From: Seohaeicola_A nanhaiensis
Lineage (GTDB): Bacteria; Pseudomonadota; Alphaproteobacteria; Rhodobacterales; Rhodobacteraceae
DNA: 15,492 nt
Assembly (NCBI RefSeq): GCF_042654245.1
Contig: NZ_JBHSGI010000001.1
Location: forward strand, 1-15,492
Reading direction: 5' to 3'
In this document: positions 6,556-13,619 of the stretch, piece after piece
How the letters are laid out: each line of letters begins with the position of its first letter
Position numbering within the stretch: position 1 is the first letter of the stretch
Made by a program: the position numbers and the translations under genes
Notes under the pieces: model-generated
Told to the model about the DNA's origin: nothing
Database searches by the model: none
Seen by the model: the letters and a program-made list of their open reading frames with translations, nothing else

Positions 6556-7963
6556 AGAACGCGTCCGGCAGGGCAAAGACGATCTGCGGGAACTGATACA
6601 TAAGCACCATCGCGATCAAGACCATGAAGCAGTAGGGCAGAACCCCCGAGAATATCTCGGTGAGCTTGATTTGCGGCGGCGATATTCCCTTGAGGTAATA
6701 GGCACTCATCGCCATCGGTGGAGTGAGGAAACTCGTCTGCAGGTTCAGGGCCACGAGCACACCGAAGAACAGCGGGTCAATCCCGAAGAAGGGCAGCAGC
6801 GGCAGGAAGATCGGCACGAAGATGATGATGATCTCCGACCATTCCAACGGCCAGCCCAGAAGGAAGATGATGAGCTGCGCGATGATCAGGAACTGGATGG
6901 GCGTGATGTCCAGTCCCTGCACGAATTCGGCAATCACCCGCTCTCCGCCCAGATAGCTGAACACGGCCGAGAAGGTATAAGAGCCGACAAAAAGCCAGCA
7001 GACCATCGCGGTGGTGCGCACGGTCAGATAAACTGACTCACGCAGGCGCTGAAACGTCATGGCGCGATAGGCGACGGCCAGGATCATACCGCCAAGCGCA
7101 CCGATCGATGCAGCTTCGGTCGGGGTAGCGAGCCCGAACAAGATCGATCCCAGCACCGCAAGGATCAGGATCGCCAGCGGCAGGAAGCTGGTGATCAGCA
7201 TCCAGACCATCTGACCGGTCGGCACCTCGGGCAACTCTTCCTTGGTCGGCTTCGGGGCAAGCTTCGGGTTCAGGATCGACCGGCCGATGATGTAGACAAG
7301 GTAAAGACCAACCAGGGTGAAACCAGGCAGCAGGGCCGCGGCGTAAAGCCGGACGATTGAAACGCCGGAAGCGGCGGCATAGACGATCAGCATGATCGAC
7401 GGCGGGATGAGAATCCCGAGCGTTCCGCCCGCGCAGATTATTCCCGAAGCAAAGGAATGATCGTAACGGGCCTTAAGCATCTGCGGGAGCGCCAGCAACC
7501 CCATCAGCGTCACAACAGCCCCGACGATGCCGGTGGCCGTCGCGAAGAGGGCGCAGGTGATCAGCGCTGCAACTCCCATGGACCCGGGGATGTTGCGTGT
7601 TGCCAGGGCCAGCGTGCCGAACAGCTTGTCGACGATATTCGCCCGTTCAACGATATAGCCCATGAACAGGAACAGCGGGATCGCCGTCAGAACCTCGTTG
7701 GAAATCACCGTATAGGTCTGATTCACGAAGAGGTCGAAAATCCGATTATTGAAATAGCCCTCCAGCCACAGCCGCGCACTTTCCCACCAGCTTGCGTCCT
7801 CGGCCAGCCTGTTGAACGCGCGCCACATCCGGCCCACGTCAAAATAGGCGTAATAGCCAAAGCCGATACCCAGAGCCATCAGCGTGAAAGCAATGGGAAA
7901 TCCCAGAAAGACGCAGGCGATGAAGATGCCCAGCATCATCAGGGCAATTTGCGGGTCTGTCAC
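6539..7963 (-). CDS. dctM: TRAP transporter large permease subunit
   Basis: A 474-aa polytopic inner-membrane protein of the DctM type, the sodium-coupled transport subunit of a TRAP carrier. Signature stretches include FLGFPIAFTLMALGIG near the N-terminus, NEVLTAIPLFLFMGYIVERA, ATGIVGAVVTLMGLLALP, GGTLGILIPPSIMLIVYA and LNLQTSFLTPPMAMSAYYLK. It is longer than the usual roughly 430 residues. The extra length is a tryptophan-rich loop at about 45-85 after the first helix, as found in large permeases paired with keto-acid/lactate type binding proteins. The start is GTG 7963 with GGAG about ten nt upstream, 49 nt after dctQ. Family assignment is sure; the substrate class is inferred from dctP. 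Confidence 0.93.
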   Translation of the reverse strand: MTDPQIALMMLGIFIACVFLGFPIAFTLMALGIGFGYYAYFDVGRMWRAFNRLAEDASWWESARLWLEGYFNNRIFDLFVNQTYTVISNEVLTAIPLFLFMGYIVERANIVDKLFGTLALATRNIPGSMGVAALITCALFATATGIVGAVVTLMGLLALPQMLKARYDHSFASGIICAGGTLGILIPPSIMLIVYAAASGVSIVRLYAAALLPGFTLVGLYLVYIIGRSILNPKLAPKPTKEELPEVPTGQMVWMLITSFLPLAILILAVLGSILFGLATPTEAASIGALGGMILAVAYRAMTFQRLRESVYLTVRTTAMVCWLFVGSYTFSAVFSYLGGERVIAEFVQGLDITPIQFLIIAQLIIFLLGWPLEWSEIIIIFVPIFLPLLPFFGIDPLFFGVLVALNLQTSFLTPPMAMSAYYLKGISPPQIKLTEIFSGVLPYCFMVLIAMVLMYQFPQIVFALPDAFYGPSR

Positions 7964-8012
7964 TTTACGAACTCCGTGGGATGCCTGTCTTGGCGCGGCG
8001 TGGAACTGGGGG

Positions 8013-8591
8013 TCATTGCGACTGCGCTTTCAGCGCAGCCTGCTTGATCAGGAGTTCTTCGGTTTCTTCCACGTCCTGTTCGGCCGCCAGCCAATAGCCG
8101 TCGCGAAGGCACAGGATGCAGCGGAACACCTCGGCAATGCCCTGGATGATGAGAAGTATCCCAGCCGCCACGATGACGCTCTTGAACTGATAGATGGGCA
8201 CACCCGCCGGGCTGTTCACCGAAACCTCGGTATAGCTCCACGAGCGTCCGGCATACTTCCAGCCGGTCACGACAAGGGCGAGGATACCAGGGAAGAAGAA
8301 CAGGAAATACAGGACCAGGTCCATGCCCGCCTGCACCCGGGGAGACCAGGTGCGATAGAGGAAGTCGCCGCGCACGTGCCCGCCCCGGGACAGGGTATAG
8401 GCACCTCCCATCATGAAGATCGTCCCATACATGATGAAACTGACGTCCAGCGACCAGGGCGTCGGCGCGTTGAAGGCATAGCGCACCAGAACCTCATAGC
8501 TCATGCCGAAGGTCATCAGCACGATAAGCCACCCGAAGGTTTTGCCGAACCATGCCGAGACATTGTCGGCAAAGCGGATATAACGGATCAT
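8013..8591 (-). CDS. dctQ: TRAP transporter small permease subunit
   Basis: A small four-helix membrane subunit (about 192 aa) that pairs with DctM. Hydrophobic segments lie at about 15-33, 46-65, 89-113 and 137-160. Between helices 1 and 2 comes the family feature EVLVRYAFNAPTPWSLDVSF, followed by GGAYTLSRGGHVRGDFLY. The long acidic C-terminal tail (EQDVEETEELL) is cytosolic. I chose ATG 8591 (MIRYIRFADNVSAWFG). A TTG six codons upstream is also in frame, and neither has a strong ribosome site. It lies 83 nt after dctP, a gap that carries a stable hairpin, and 49 nt before dctM. Confidence 0.9.
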   Translation of the reverse strand: MIRYIRFADNVSAWFGKTFGWLIVLMTFGMSYEVLVRYAFNAPTPWSLDVSFIMYGTIFMMGGAYTLSRGGHVRGDFLYRTWSPRVQAGMDLVLYFLFFFPGILALVVTGWKYAGRSWSYTEVSVNSPAGVPIYQFKSVIVAAGILLIIQGIAEVFRCILCLRDGYWLAAEQDVEETEELLIKQAALKAQSQ

Positions 8592-8622
8592 GGATACCCC
8601 GTGGGACAAGCGTTCCGGGCGC

Positions 8623-8668
8623 GGCCGTATCCGGCCAAAGATGAAAGGGACGCAGTTTCCTGCGCCCC
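8623..8668 (-). promoter_or_regulatory. Intercistronic hairpins between dctP and dctQ
   Basis: On the transcript the arms GGGGCGCAG and CTGCGTCCC (8668-8647) pair with one G-U wobble around a GAAA tetraloop, followed by TTTCATCTTT. A second small hairpin, GGCCG-GATA-CGGCC, follows at 8636-8623. Such structures after a binding-protein gene are known to protect or partly terminate the message so that the periplasmic protein is made in excess over the permease. Here this is inferred from position and shape. Confidence 0.6.
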
Positions 8669-8674
8669 GAACAC

Positions 8675-9814
8675 TCAGATTTTCAGCTTGCCGGGGAAGT
8701 AGTGCTCGTAGGCAAGGCCAAGATCAGGCGCGTTCATCAGCTCGTAATAGGCCACCTTTTCGACCCAGGCACGCTGGCTGTCCATGACTTTCTTGTTGAA
8801 TTCGTCCTTCTCGAGCTCGGGAATCAGGGTGTCCCATGCTGCGATCTGGCCGTTCAGGATGTCCTTGGACGTGCGGTGCACAGTCACGCCATGCTCGTCC
8901 TGCAGTTTGGCGAGGTCGCTGGAATATTCCTTCATCGCCAGCGCCAGATTCGCCGTCGCCGATGCCTCGACGCCATAGCGCAGGATCGCCTGCAGGTCGG
9001 GTTCCAGATCGTCCATGAAGTCCTTGTTGAACAGGAACTCAAAGGCTTCCGACGCTTGGTGGTAGGACGAGAGGTAATAGTTCTTCGCAACGTCCTGGGC
9101 GCCGAACCGGCTGTCCGACGACGGGTTGTTGAACTCGAACGCGTCGATCACGCCGCGCTCCATCGCTGGCACGATCTCGCCGCCCGGAAGCTGGGCAACC
9201 GACATCCCCATGCCCTGCAGCAGGTCCGCCGCAAGACCGACGGTGCGGTATTTGAACCCTTGCAGATCGGCGACGGTGTTGACCTCTCCCTTGAACCAGC
9301 CGAAGGGCTGTGCCGGCATCGGCATACCCATCAGGCCGTAGACGTTCAGACCTAGGATCTGCTGGGTCAGCTCTTCATACAGCTCCTTGCCGCCGCCCTG
9401 GTAGAACCAGCCGAGCATGGTTGTGGCCGATCCGCCAAAGACAGGGCCAGTGCCAAAGAACGACGCTGCCTTGTTCTTCCCGTACCAATAGACCGACACC
9501 GAGTGGGCCGCGTCCAGAACCCCGTCGCTGACGGCGTCCATCACCTGGAAAGCGCCGACGACGGCACCCGCGGGCAAGAGGTCGATCTTGAGACGACCGC
9601 CCGACATTTCCTCGACACGTGTCGTGTACTGGCGTGCGAAGTCCATCCAAATATCGGATGCCGGCCAAGAGGTCTGCATCTTCATCACCAGAGGTGATTG
9701 AGCAAGAACGGCTGGCGCCGCCAGCGTCGAGGCCGCCGCGGCCGTTCCGCCCAGCGCGCCCTTGCGCAAAAACGAACGGCGCGAAAGCGCCGTAGAAACA
9801 CGGGTGTCAGTCAT
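8675..9814 (-). CDS. dctP: TRAP transporter substrate-binding protein, Tat-exported, keto-acid/lactate type
   Basis: A 379-aa periplasmic binding protein of the DctP family. The N-terminus carries a twin-arginine signal (SRRSFLRKG at 11-19, hydrophobic stretch to about 38, likely cleavage at AVLA-QSP). The mature part begins VMKMQTSWPASDIWMDFA. Arg190 in GFKYRTVGLAADLLQGMGMS is the conserved carboxylate-binding arginine. The segment AFEFNNPSSDSRFGAQD (225-241) and NYYLSSYHQASEAFEF are typical of the TakP-like keto-acid/lactate subgroup. It starts at ATG 9814 with GGGAGGA six nt upstream and is the first gene of the dctPQM-amidase operon. Likely ligands are 2-oxo or 2-hydroxy acids or related carboxylates; with an amidase behind it, an amide-containing carboxylate is a reasonable guess. 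Confidence 0.92.
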   Translation of the reverse strand: MTDTRVSTALSRRSFLRKGALGGTAAAASTLAAPAVLAQSPLVMKMQTSWPASDIWMDFARQYTTRVEEMSGGRLKIDLLPAGAVVGAFQVMDAVSDGVLDAAHSVSVYWYGKNKAASFFGTGPVFGGSATTMLGWFYQGGGKELYEELTQQILGLNVYGLMGMPMPAQPFGWFKGEVNTVADLQGFKYRTVGLAADLLQGMGMSVAQLPGGEIVPAMERGVIDAFEFNNPSSDSRFGAQDVAKNYYLSSYHQASEAFEFLFNKDFMDDLEPDLQAILRYGVEASATANLALAMKEYSSDLAKLQDEHGVTVHRTSKDILNGQIAAWDTLIPELEKDEFNKKVMDSQRAWVEKVAYYELMNAPDLGLAYEHYFPGKLKI

Positions 9815-9846
9815 TGGTGTCCTCCCAGACGATATTGGTCGTTTTT

Positions 9847-9897
9847 CAAAAGACCTTTTGTCTCTGGGGAGTGTAGAGTCGCCAAGGTAAAAATCAA
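9847..9897 (-). promoter_or_regulatory. dctP promoter with candidate operator
   Basis: Read on the minus strand: -35 TTGATT (9897-9892), 16-nt spacer, -10 TACACT (9875-9870). Just downstream, at about +4 to +17, is the palindrome CAAAAG-GT-CTTTTG (9860-9847), placed where a repressor would block initiation. A related small palindrome, TCTTT-TC-AAAGA, lies upstream at 9929-9940. No regulator gene is adjacent. The promoter and palindrome are seen directly; regulation is inferred. Confidence 0.5.
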
Positions 9898-10178
9898 TAG
9901 CTTGTCAGGCGAAGGGAAAAGCGGATCGTCTTTGAAAAGAAAACTCCGCTGCGTGCCCCCCGAAATGTCCGGAACACGCGATGCCATACCCTCGATCGCC
10001 TCGTGGAATTCCCGTTGGAACGTGCTGCGAAACGCCTTTCCGGATGACGCAAGGCGACAGTTACTATTGAGCACAGGCCATCTGAGCTAACGCCCGTCGC
10101 TCGCCATTCCTACGGCCATGCCGCGCGGTGCAAGAGCGCCGCAGGACCAGAGCGATCACGCGAAATTTACAGAAGTCT
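9898..10178. other. Intergenic stretch between the divergent dctP and stress operons
   Basis: A minus-strand ORF (10074-9811, 87 codons) crosses most of this stretch and ends in an ATGA overlap with dctP, but its third positions are not GC-rich, no family is recognised, and it runs through the promoter. I treat the region as non-coding. Apart from the palindrome at 9929-9940 nothing else stands out. Confidence 0.4.
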
Positions 10179-10203
10179 GGAACACAACGGCTCACGCTAC
10201 GTT
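10179..10203 (+). promoter_or_regulatory. EcfG-type general stress response promoter
   Basis: GGAAC (10179-10183), 16-nt spacer, CGTT (10200-10203), the known consensus for the alphaproteobacterial general stress sigma factor EcfG. It lies about 70 nt upstream of the 24-aa peptide gene, on the correct strand. The following gene (PhnA-like membrane protein) is of a kind often found with general-stress genes, which supports the call. Confidence 0.75.
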
Positions 10204-10216
10204 GTTTGAGCAGGAA

Positions 10217-10234
10217 ATCGTGACGTTTCACGAT
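10217..10234 (+). promoter_or_regulatory. 18-bp palindrome in the leader of the stress operon
   Basis: ATCGTGA-CGTT-TCACGAT, perfect 7-bp arms and a 4-nt centre, starting about 13 nt after the predicted -10 and ending 38 nt before the peptide start. It may be a dimeric regulator's operator or a leader hairpin. It does not cover the ribosome site (AAGGA at 10262-10266). Confidence 0.6.
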
Positions 10235-10272
10235 AATCGCCTGTCAAAGGGCGAGCATCGCAAGGATCCACA

Positions 10273-10347
10273 ATGAGCGGTATCATCTATCTCGTCGGCT
10301 TGGTCGTCATCGTCCTGGCCATTCTCTCCTTCCTCGGGCTGGGCTGA
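10273..10347 (+). CDS. 24-aa hydrophobic membrane micropeptide
   Basis: Begins MSGIIYLVGLVVIVLAIL and ends SFLGLG, practically a single transmembrane helix without charged residues. The ribosome site AAGGA is well placed before ATG 10273. The stop is followed after one nt by the ATG of the next gene (TGA-C-ATG), indicating translational coupling. Very short peptides with this IIYLVGLVVIVLxILSFLGL pattern occur in alphaproteobacteria near stress genes, to my knowledge without a defined function. The EcfG-type promoter upstream makes it the first gene of a general-stress operon. A membrane-embedded modulator or partner of the following protein is plausible but inferred. Too short for homology to be strong; the start, ribosome site and spacing are what support it. 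Confidence 0.75.
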   Translation: MSGIIYLVGLVVIVLAILSFLGLG

Positions 10348-10348
10348 C

Positions 10349-11311
10349 ATGGAGCGTACTGAAGCAATGACGGCAGCCTCGGCGCCGCGTCATTCCCACG
10401 AGGGAAGCTACGTCGACTGGCCCGCCATCCTGGCCGGCGCCGTCGTCGCGGCAGCAGTCGGCCTTCTGTTTGCAGGCTTTGGCGGCACCCTCGGCCTGTC
10501 GTCGATCTCCGCACAAGAAGGCGAAGGTGCCGGAACGTTCGGTCTGATCCTGACAGCCCTCTGGCTCCTCGTGAGCACAATCGCCGCCTATGCAGCCGGT
10601 GGCTACATCGCCGGCCGCATGCGCCGCCGCGTGGACAGCGCCAGCGCAGACGAGGTTTCTGCCCGCGACGGCATCCATGGGATGGTTGTCTGGGCAATCA
10701 GCCTTCTACTGGGCGGATGGTTGGCAGCGGGTGCGATCGGCACGGCGGCGACCGCTGTCAACGGCGCGGCCCAGACGGCAGCGACGGCTGTAGGCGGAAT
10801 CGCACAGGGCGCCGGAACTCTGGCAGCAGGTGCGGCCGATGCGGCCAGCGAGTCGGGTGTGCTGCAAAACGCAGATCCTATGGACATCATCAACAACCGG
10901 CTGCTGCGTGGCACCGGGATCGAAGTCCAGCCGAATCCCGAACTGGCTTCGGGTGCCGCCTCCGTGATGGCCGAAGTTGCACGCACCGGAGAAATCACCG
11001 AGGACGACAAGGCGTATCTGGCGCAACTCCTGGCGCAAAACTCGAACATGACGCCCGAAATGGCCAATGCTCGCGTCGACCAGGCCGTCGCTCAGATCGT
11101 CGAGATGCGGGATGCTGCCGCAGCCAAACTGGAAGAGGCCGAGCAGGCCGCCCGCGACGCCGCCGAAACGGCACGTCGGGCCACGGTTCTCACCGGCTTC
11201 GCAGTCGCTGCTGCCCTGATCATCGCATTTGCCGCCTCGCTGTGGGGCGCCGGGATCGGCGGTCGGCATCGCGACGAAGGGCGTCTCTTCGGCGGCTTTC
11301 GCAGCTTCTGA
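10349..11311 (+). CDS. PhnA-like multi-pass membrane protein, stress-associated
   Basis: A 320-aa inner-membrane protein. After a short polar N-terminus comes the family hallmark SYVDWPAILAGAVVAAAVGL (20-39), continuing into FGGTLGLSSIS. TM segments lie at about 26-50, 63-88, 112-135 and 278-303. A long soluble part between helices 3 and 4 includes an alanine-rich stretch (about 135-165) and an acidic helical region (about 205-275) with likely coiled coil at KLEEAEQAARDAAETARRA. The name PhnA-like is an annotation habit; no phosphonate function is implied. ATG 10349 directly follows the micropeptide stop. ATG 10367 (MTAASAP) is an alternative with GGAG upstream. It is the last gene before a strong terminator, and EcfG control fits a role in envelope or osmotic stress. 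Confidence 0.75.
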   Translation: MERTEAMTAASAPRHSHEGSYVDWPAILAGAVVAAAVGLLFAGFGGTLGLSSISAQEGEGAGTFGLILTALWLLVSTIAAYAAGGYIAGRMRRRVDSASADEVSARDGIHGMVVWAISLLLGGWLAAGAIGTAATAVNGAAQTAATAVGGIAQGAGTLAAGAADAASESGVLQNADPMDIINNRLLRGTGIEVQPNPELASGAASVMAEVARTGEITEDDKAYLAQLLAQNSNMTPEMANARVDQAVAQIVEMRDAAAAKLEEAEQAARDAAETARRATVLTGFAVAAALIIAFAASLWGAGIGGRHRDEGRLFGGFRSF

Positions 11312-11331
11312 TCGGATGTGACTGAAGGCGG

Positions 11332-11370
11332 AAGGCCGCGCTGTTCGCTCAGCGCGGCCTTTCTCCTTTC
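11332..11370 (+). terminator. Rho-independent terminator, probably bidirectional
   Basis: Perfect 12-bp arms AAGGCCGCGCTG (11332-11343) and CAGCGCGGCCTT (11350-11361) around a 6-nt loop, followed by TCTCCTTTC. It lies 20 nt after the stop of the PhnA-like gene and 4 nt from the end of the convergent Ntn-hydrolase gene, so it likely serves both. Confidence 0.85.
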
Positions 11371-11373
11371 GAC

Positions 11374-12501
11374 CTAGTGCAGATTGGATCCTTGGTGACC
11401 CGAACCGCAGTTCCGGCTTGCCATCATCTCGGTCAAATAGGCTTCGAAAGGCCGACCCTTTCCATTGGCATGGTCCATACCGAAGGCGATCCAATCGATT
11501 CTCCCGGCAAGCGTCCAGTCGAACTCGGCCGAAGGCGCCCCAAACCGGATCACCCGCTGCCCTTCACGGAAATCACCAAGCGTCTGGCGCCACTCCTGAT
11601 CCGGCCAGATCAGGCGCATGACCCCGCCGGCCGGGTCGTATTCTGCCGTGAACAGCGTTCCGAACCCTTCTGCATAGCGGTCCTGGCGCAGCGGCGTTTC
11701 AGCAAAGTGCCTGTGCAGATCACGCGCCGGAGAGCGCACCCGCGAAAGGTGGTCGTGACGCTCGAACGTGCGGGTAAAGGCTGCCCGCGGGGCCGGCGCA
11801 TTGCGCTGGTGATTGGTGGCAATGGCCTGCGGCAACACCCTCGCCCCTCCGCCCGGCAGCATCTCGACCCCCATCGTATGCCCGTTCCGGTCAGCCAGAA
11901 CCAGATTGTAGGCCATATGCGACGGCACCCTGCGCAGCACCTCCAGCGCGTCGTCAACGGTCTCGCAGACCTCCAGAACATACCGCAGGATGGTGGTAAT
12001 ACCAAATCCCTCTGCCGTTTCCGTTCGACCACCATAGGCGAGAGCGATGCACAGACCGGCGTCATTCACGCCATCGGACAGCCCCCAAAGGAACTCGACC
12101 ATACCCATCACAGGCCGCCCGGTCCAAGAGCTGTGCAGCAGCAGCCCCTCGTTCAGATCGGGCGAAAGATCGTAGTTGCGCACCAGCCGGATACCGCTCT
12201 GATCGGCCCGCGCCGCCAGGGAACACCCGCCAAGATAGGGCGGCGGGCACCAGGTCGAAAGAAACCGCGCGGCCCGGTCGCCATTTCCGGTAAGTGCCAC
12301 CAGCCGCTCCCACACCGGGACAAGTTCTGGCATGTGTCGCTCCAGAGCTTCACGACAGTCTGCGCGGGTCGGGCCGCCGTCGCCGCCGCGCGCCGTAAAC
12401 CAGGCCTCGTAGGCCGGCCAGGACCGCTGCCAGCGCTGCAGCCACTTGTGGCCCGGCCGCGCTTCCCGCAGGGCATCGAAGGTCAGGGACATATCGGTCA
12501 T
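11374..12501 (-). CDS. C45-type (acyl-CoA:6-APA acyltransferase-like) Ntn-hydrolase
   Basis: A 375-aa protein of the peptidase C45 / carcinine-hydrolase-like group. These Ntn-hydrolases cleave themselves before a Cys that becomes the nucleophile, then act on amide bonds. The expected signature is at about 91-111: GGCSLAARADQSGIRLVRNY, with candidate nucleophile Cys93 and the RNYD motif. Downstream family traits are VEFLWGLSDGVNDAGLCIAL, TTILRYVLEVCETVDDALE and SHMAYNLVLADRNG. No signal peptide. The start is ATG 12501 with GAGGAGG seven nt before; this ribosome site lies in the last codons of the esterase gene, whose stop is one nt away, so the two are coupled. A second in-frame ATG sits four codons in. 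It likely hydrolyses or transfers an acyl amide; the substrate is unknown. Good family confidence, lower for function. Confidence 0.8.
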   Translation of the reverse strand: MTDMSLTFDALREARPGHKWLQRWQRSWPAYEAWFTARGGDGGPTRADCREALERHMPELVPVWERLVALTGNGDRAARFLSTWCPPPYLGGCSLAARADQSGIRLVRNYDLSPDLNEGLLLHSSWTGRPVMGMVEFLWGLSDGVNDAGLCIALAYGGRTETAEGFGITTILRYVLEVCETVDDALEVLRRVPSHMAYNLVLADRNGHTMGVEMLPGGGARVLPQAIATNHQRNAPAPRAAFTRTFERHDHLSRVRSPARDLHRHFAETPLRQDRYAEGFGTLFTAEYDPAGGVMRLIWPDQEWRQTLGDFREGQRVIRFGAPSAEFDWTLAGRIDWIAFGMDHANGKGRPFEAYLTEMMASRNCGSGHQGSNLH

Positions 12502-12502
12502 T

Positions 12503-13588
12503 TCAAACCTCCTCACGGGTTGCGTCAAAGAAGAAGCGGATCATTTCCGCACTGGCATCGGGACCGGCAGGATCGGTATAGGACCCGCCCGCCTTCCCTC
12601 CCGACCAGGCATGGCCCAATCCGGCAACGGTCCATTCCTCCATCTGTGTGATCCCGTCGGCGTTGATGGTGACCCTGCGCTGAACGCGGCGTCCGCCTTC
12701 TGTAAGGAAGTCGTCGCGCTGTTGCGTGATCTCGGCCCCGCGCGCGTCAGCCCACCGCGCGATCCCCTTGCCGTTGGCGGGATGCACCGTGCGATCGGCG
12801 TCACCGTGGAAGATGATGGTGCGCAAATCCGACCCAGTGGCAGGCGCATCGGCTGATCCCGCGCCGGTTCCCGCCATGGCTGCAAAGGCAGAGGGTACAT
12901 CGATCGCCGCACCATAGGGCAGGCCCGAATGCGCGCCGACCGCGGCGAAGACGTCGGGATATGTCTCGCCAAGGATCACTGCCATCGCGGCACCTGCCGA
13001 CAATCCCGAGACAAAAGTCTGCTCGCGGCCCACGCCATGCTCTGCCGCCACCTTGCGCGCCATGCCCGCGAGTATTTCGGGCTCGCCCCGGTCGCGACGC
13101 TGATCGCCCTTGCTGAACCAGTTCCAGCAGGTCTGCGCATTCGCCCCGCGCGACTGTTCCGGGTAGATCACGACAAAACGGCCGGACTCGGCCAGGGCAT
13201 TCATGCCCGTGCCGGTGGCAAAATCCTCGGGAGTTTGTGTGCAACCGTGCAGCATCATCACGACCCCGGTCACCTGGCCTTCGGCACTTGCCGGCACATA
13301 GGTTCGATAGGCCCGGCTGCCCGAGCGGCCGGCGAAGGTGTCGTTGCGGAATTCTGCGCCATCGGCGATGGCGAGAGAGGCAACCGCGCCTGGGGCAGCG
13401 GCGGCCCGCCCGCCCAGGGCCCGCATCAGCTCGCCAGACAGGAGCGATGGCGCGCCCGATCCGTCGCCACCGGGCATCAGCCCGTGCTGGGCAAGCGTGC
13501 GGCGCACCAGATCGTTTGCCGCATCCATGCGCGAAGGGCGCGCGGCATCGGCCGCCGGGCGCAAGGCGCCGGTTCTGAAGGTCTTCAT
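12503..13588 (-). CDS. PHB-depolymerase-family esterase (alpha/beta hydrolase, CE1/LpqC-like)
   Basis: A 361-aa alpha/beta hydrolase of the polyhydroxybutyrate depolymerase/feruloyl-esterase-like group. The oxyanion segment is VVMMLHGCTQTPEDFATGTG (110-129). The nucleophile elbow is VSGLSAGAAM with Ser197, the acid is Asp263 or Asp265 in FHGDADRTVHP, and the base is His326 in LGHAWSGG. Other family pieces are YPEQSRGANAQTCWNWF and GAHSGLPYG. There is no signal peptide, so it may act on intracellular PHB oligomers or another ester. I start it at ATG 13588 (MKTFRTGALRPAAD), behind AAGGA; the longer frame to 13711 would overlap the regulator gene. It is the second gene of the operon, 31 nt after the RHH regulator and one nt before the Ntn-hydrolase. 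Confidence 0.88.
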   Translation of the reverse strand: MKTFRTGALRPAADAARPSRMDAANDLVRRTLAQHGLMPGGDGSGAPSLLSGELMRALGGRAAAAPGAVASLAIADGAEFRNDTFAGRSGSRAYRTYVPASAEGQVTGVVMMLHGCTQTPEDFATGTGMNALAESGRFVVIYPEQSRGANAQTCWNWFSKGDQRRDRGEPEILAGMARKVAAEHGVGREQTFVSGLSAGAAMAVILGETYPDVFAAVGAHSGLPYGAAIDVPSAFAAMAGTGAGSADAPATGSDLRTIIFHGDADRTVHPANGKGIARWADARGAEITQQRDDFLTEGGRRVQRRVTINADGITQMEEWTVAGLGHAWSGGKAGGSYTDPAGPDASAEMIRFFFDATREEV

Positions 13589-13619
13589 GAGGAATAATCC
13601 TTGTGTGAGGTGTCGCCGC

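Noticed and set aside
9811..10074. 87-codon minus-strand ORF ending in an ATGA overlap with dctP
   Set aside because: Third codon positions are not GC-rich as in real genes here, no family is recognised, and it spans the promoter and palindromes of dctP.
11377..12651. 424-codon plus-strand ORF opposite the Ntn-hydrolase gene
   Set aside because: Longer than the real gene but antisense; composition is rich in Arg/Pro/Gln/His with no family trait, while the minus strand has clear C45 motifs and a good ribosome site.
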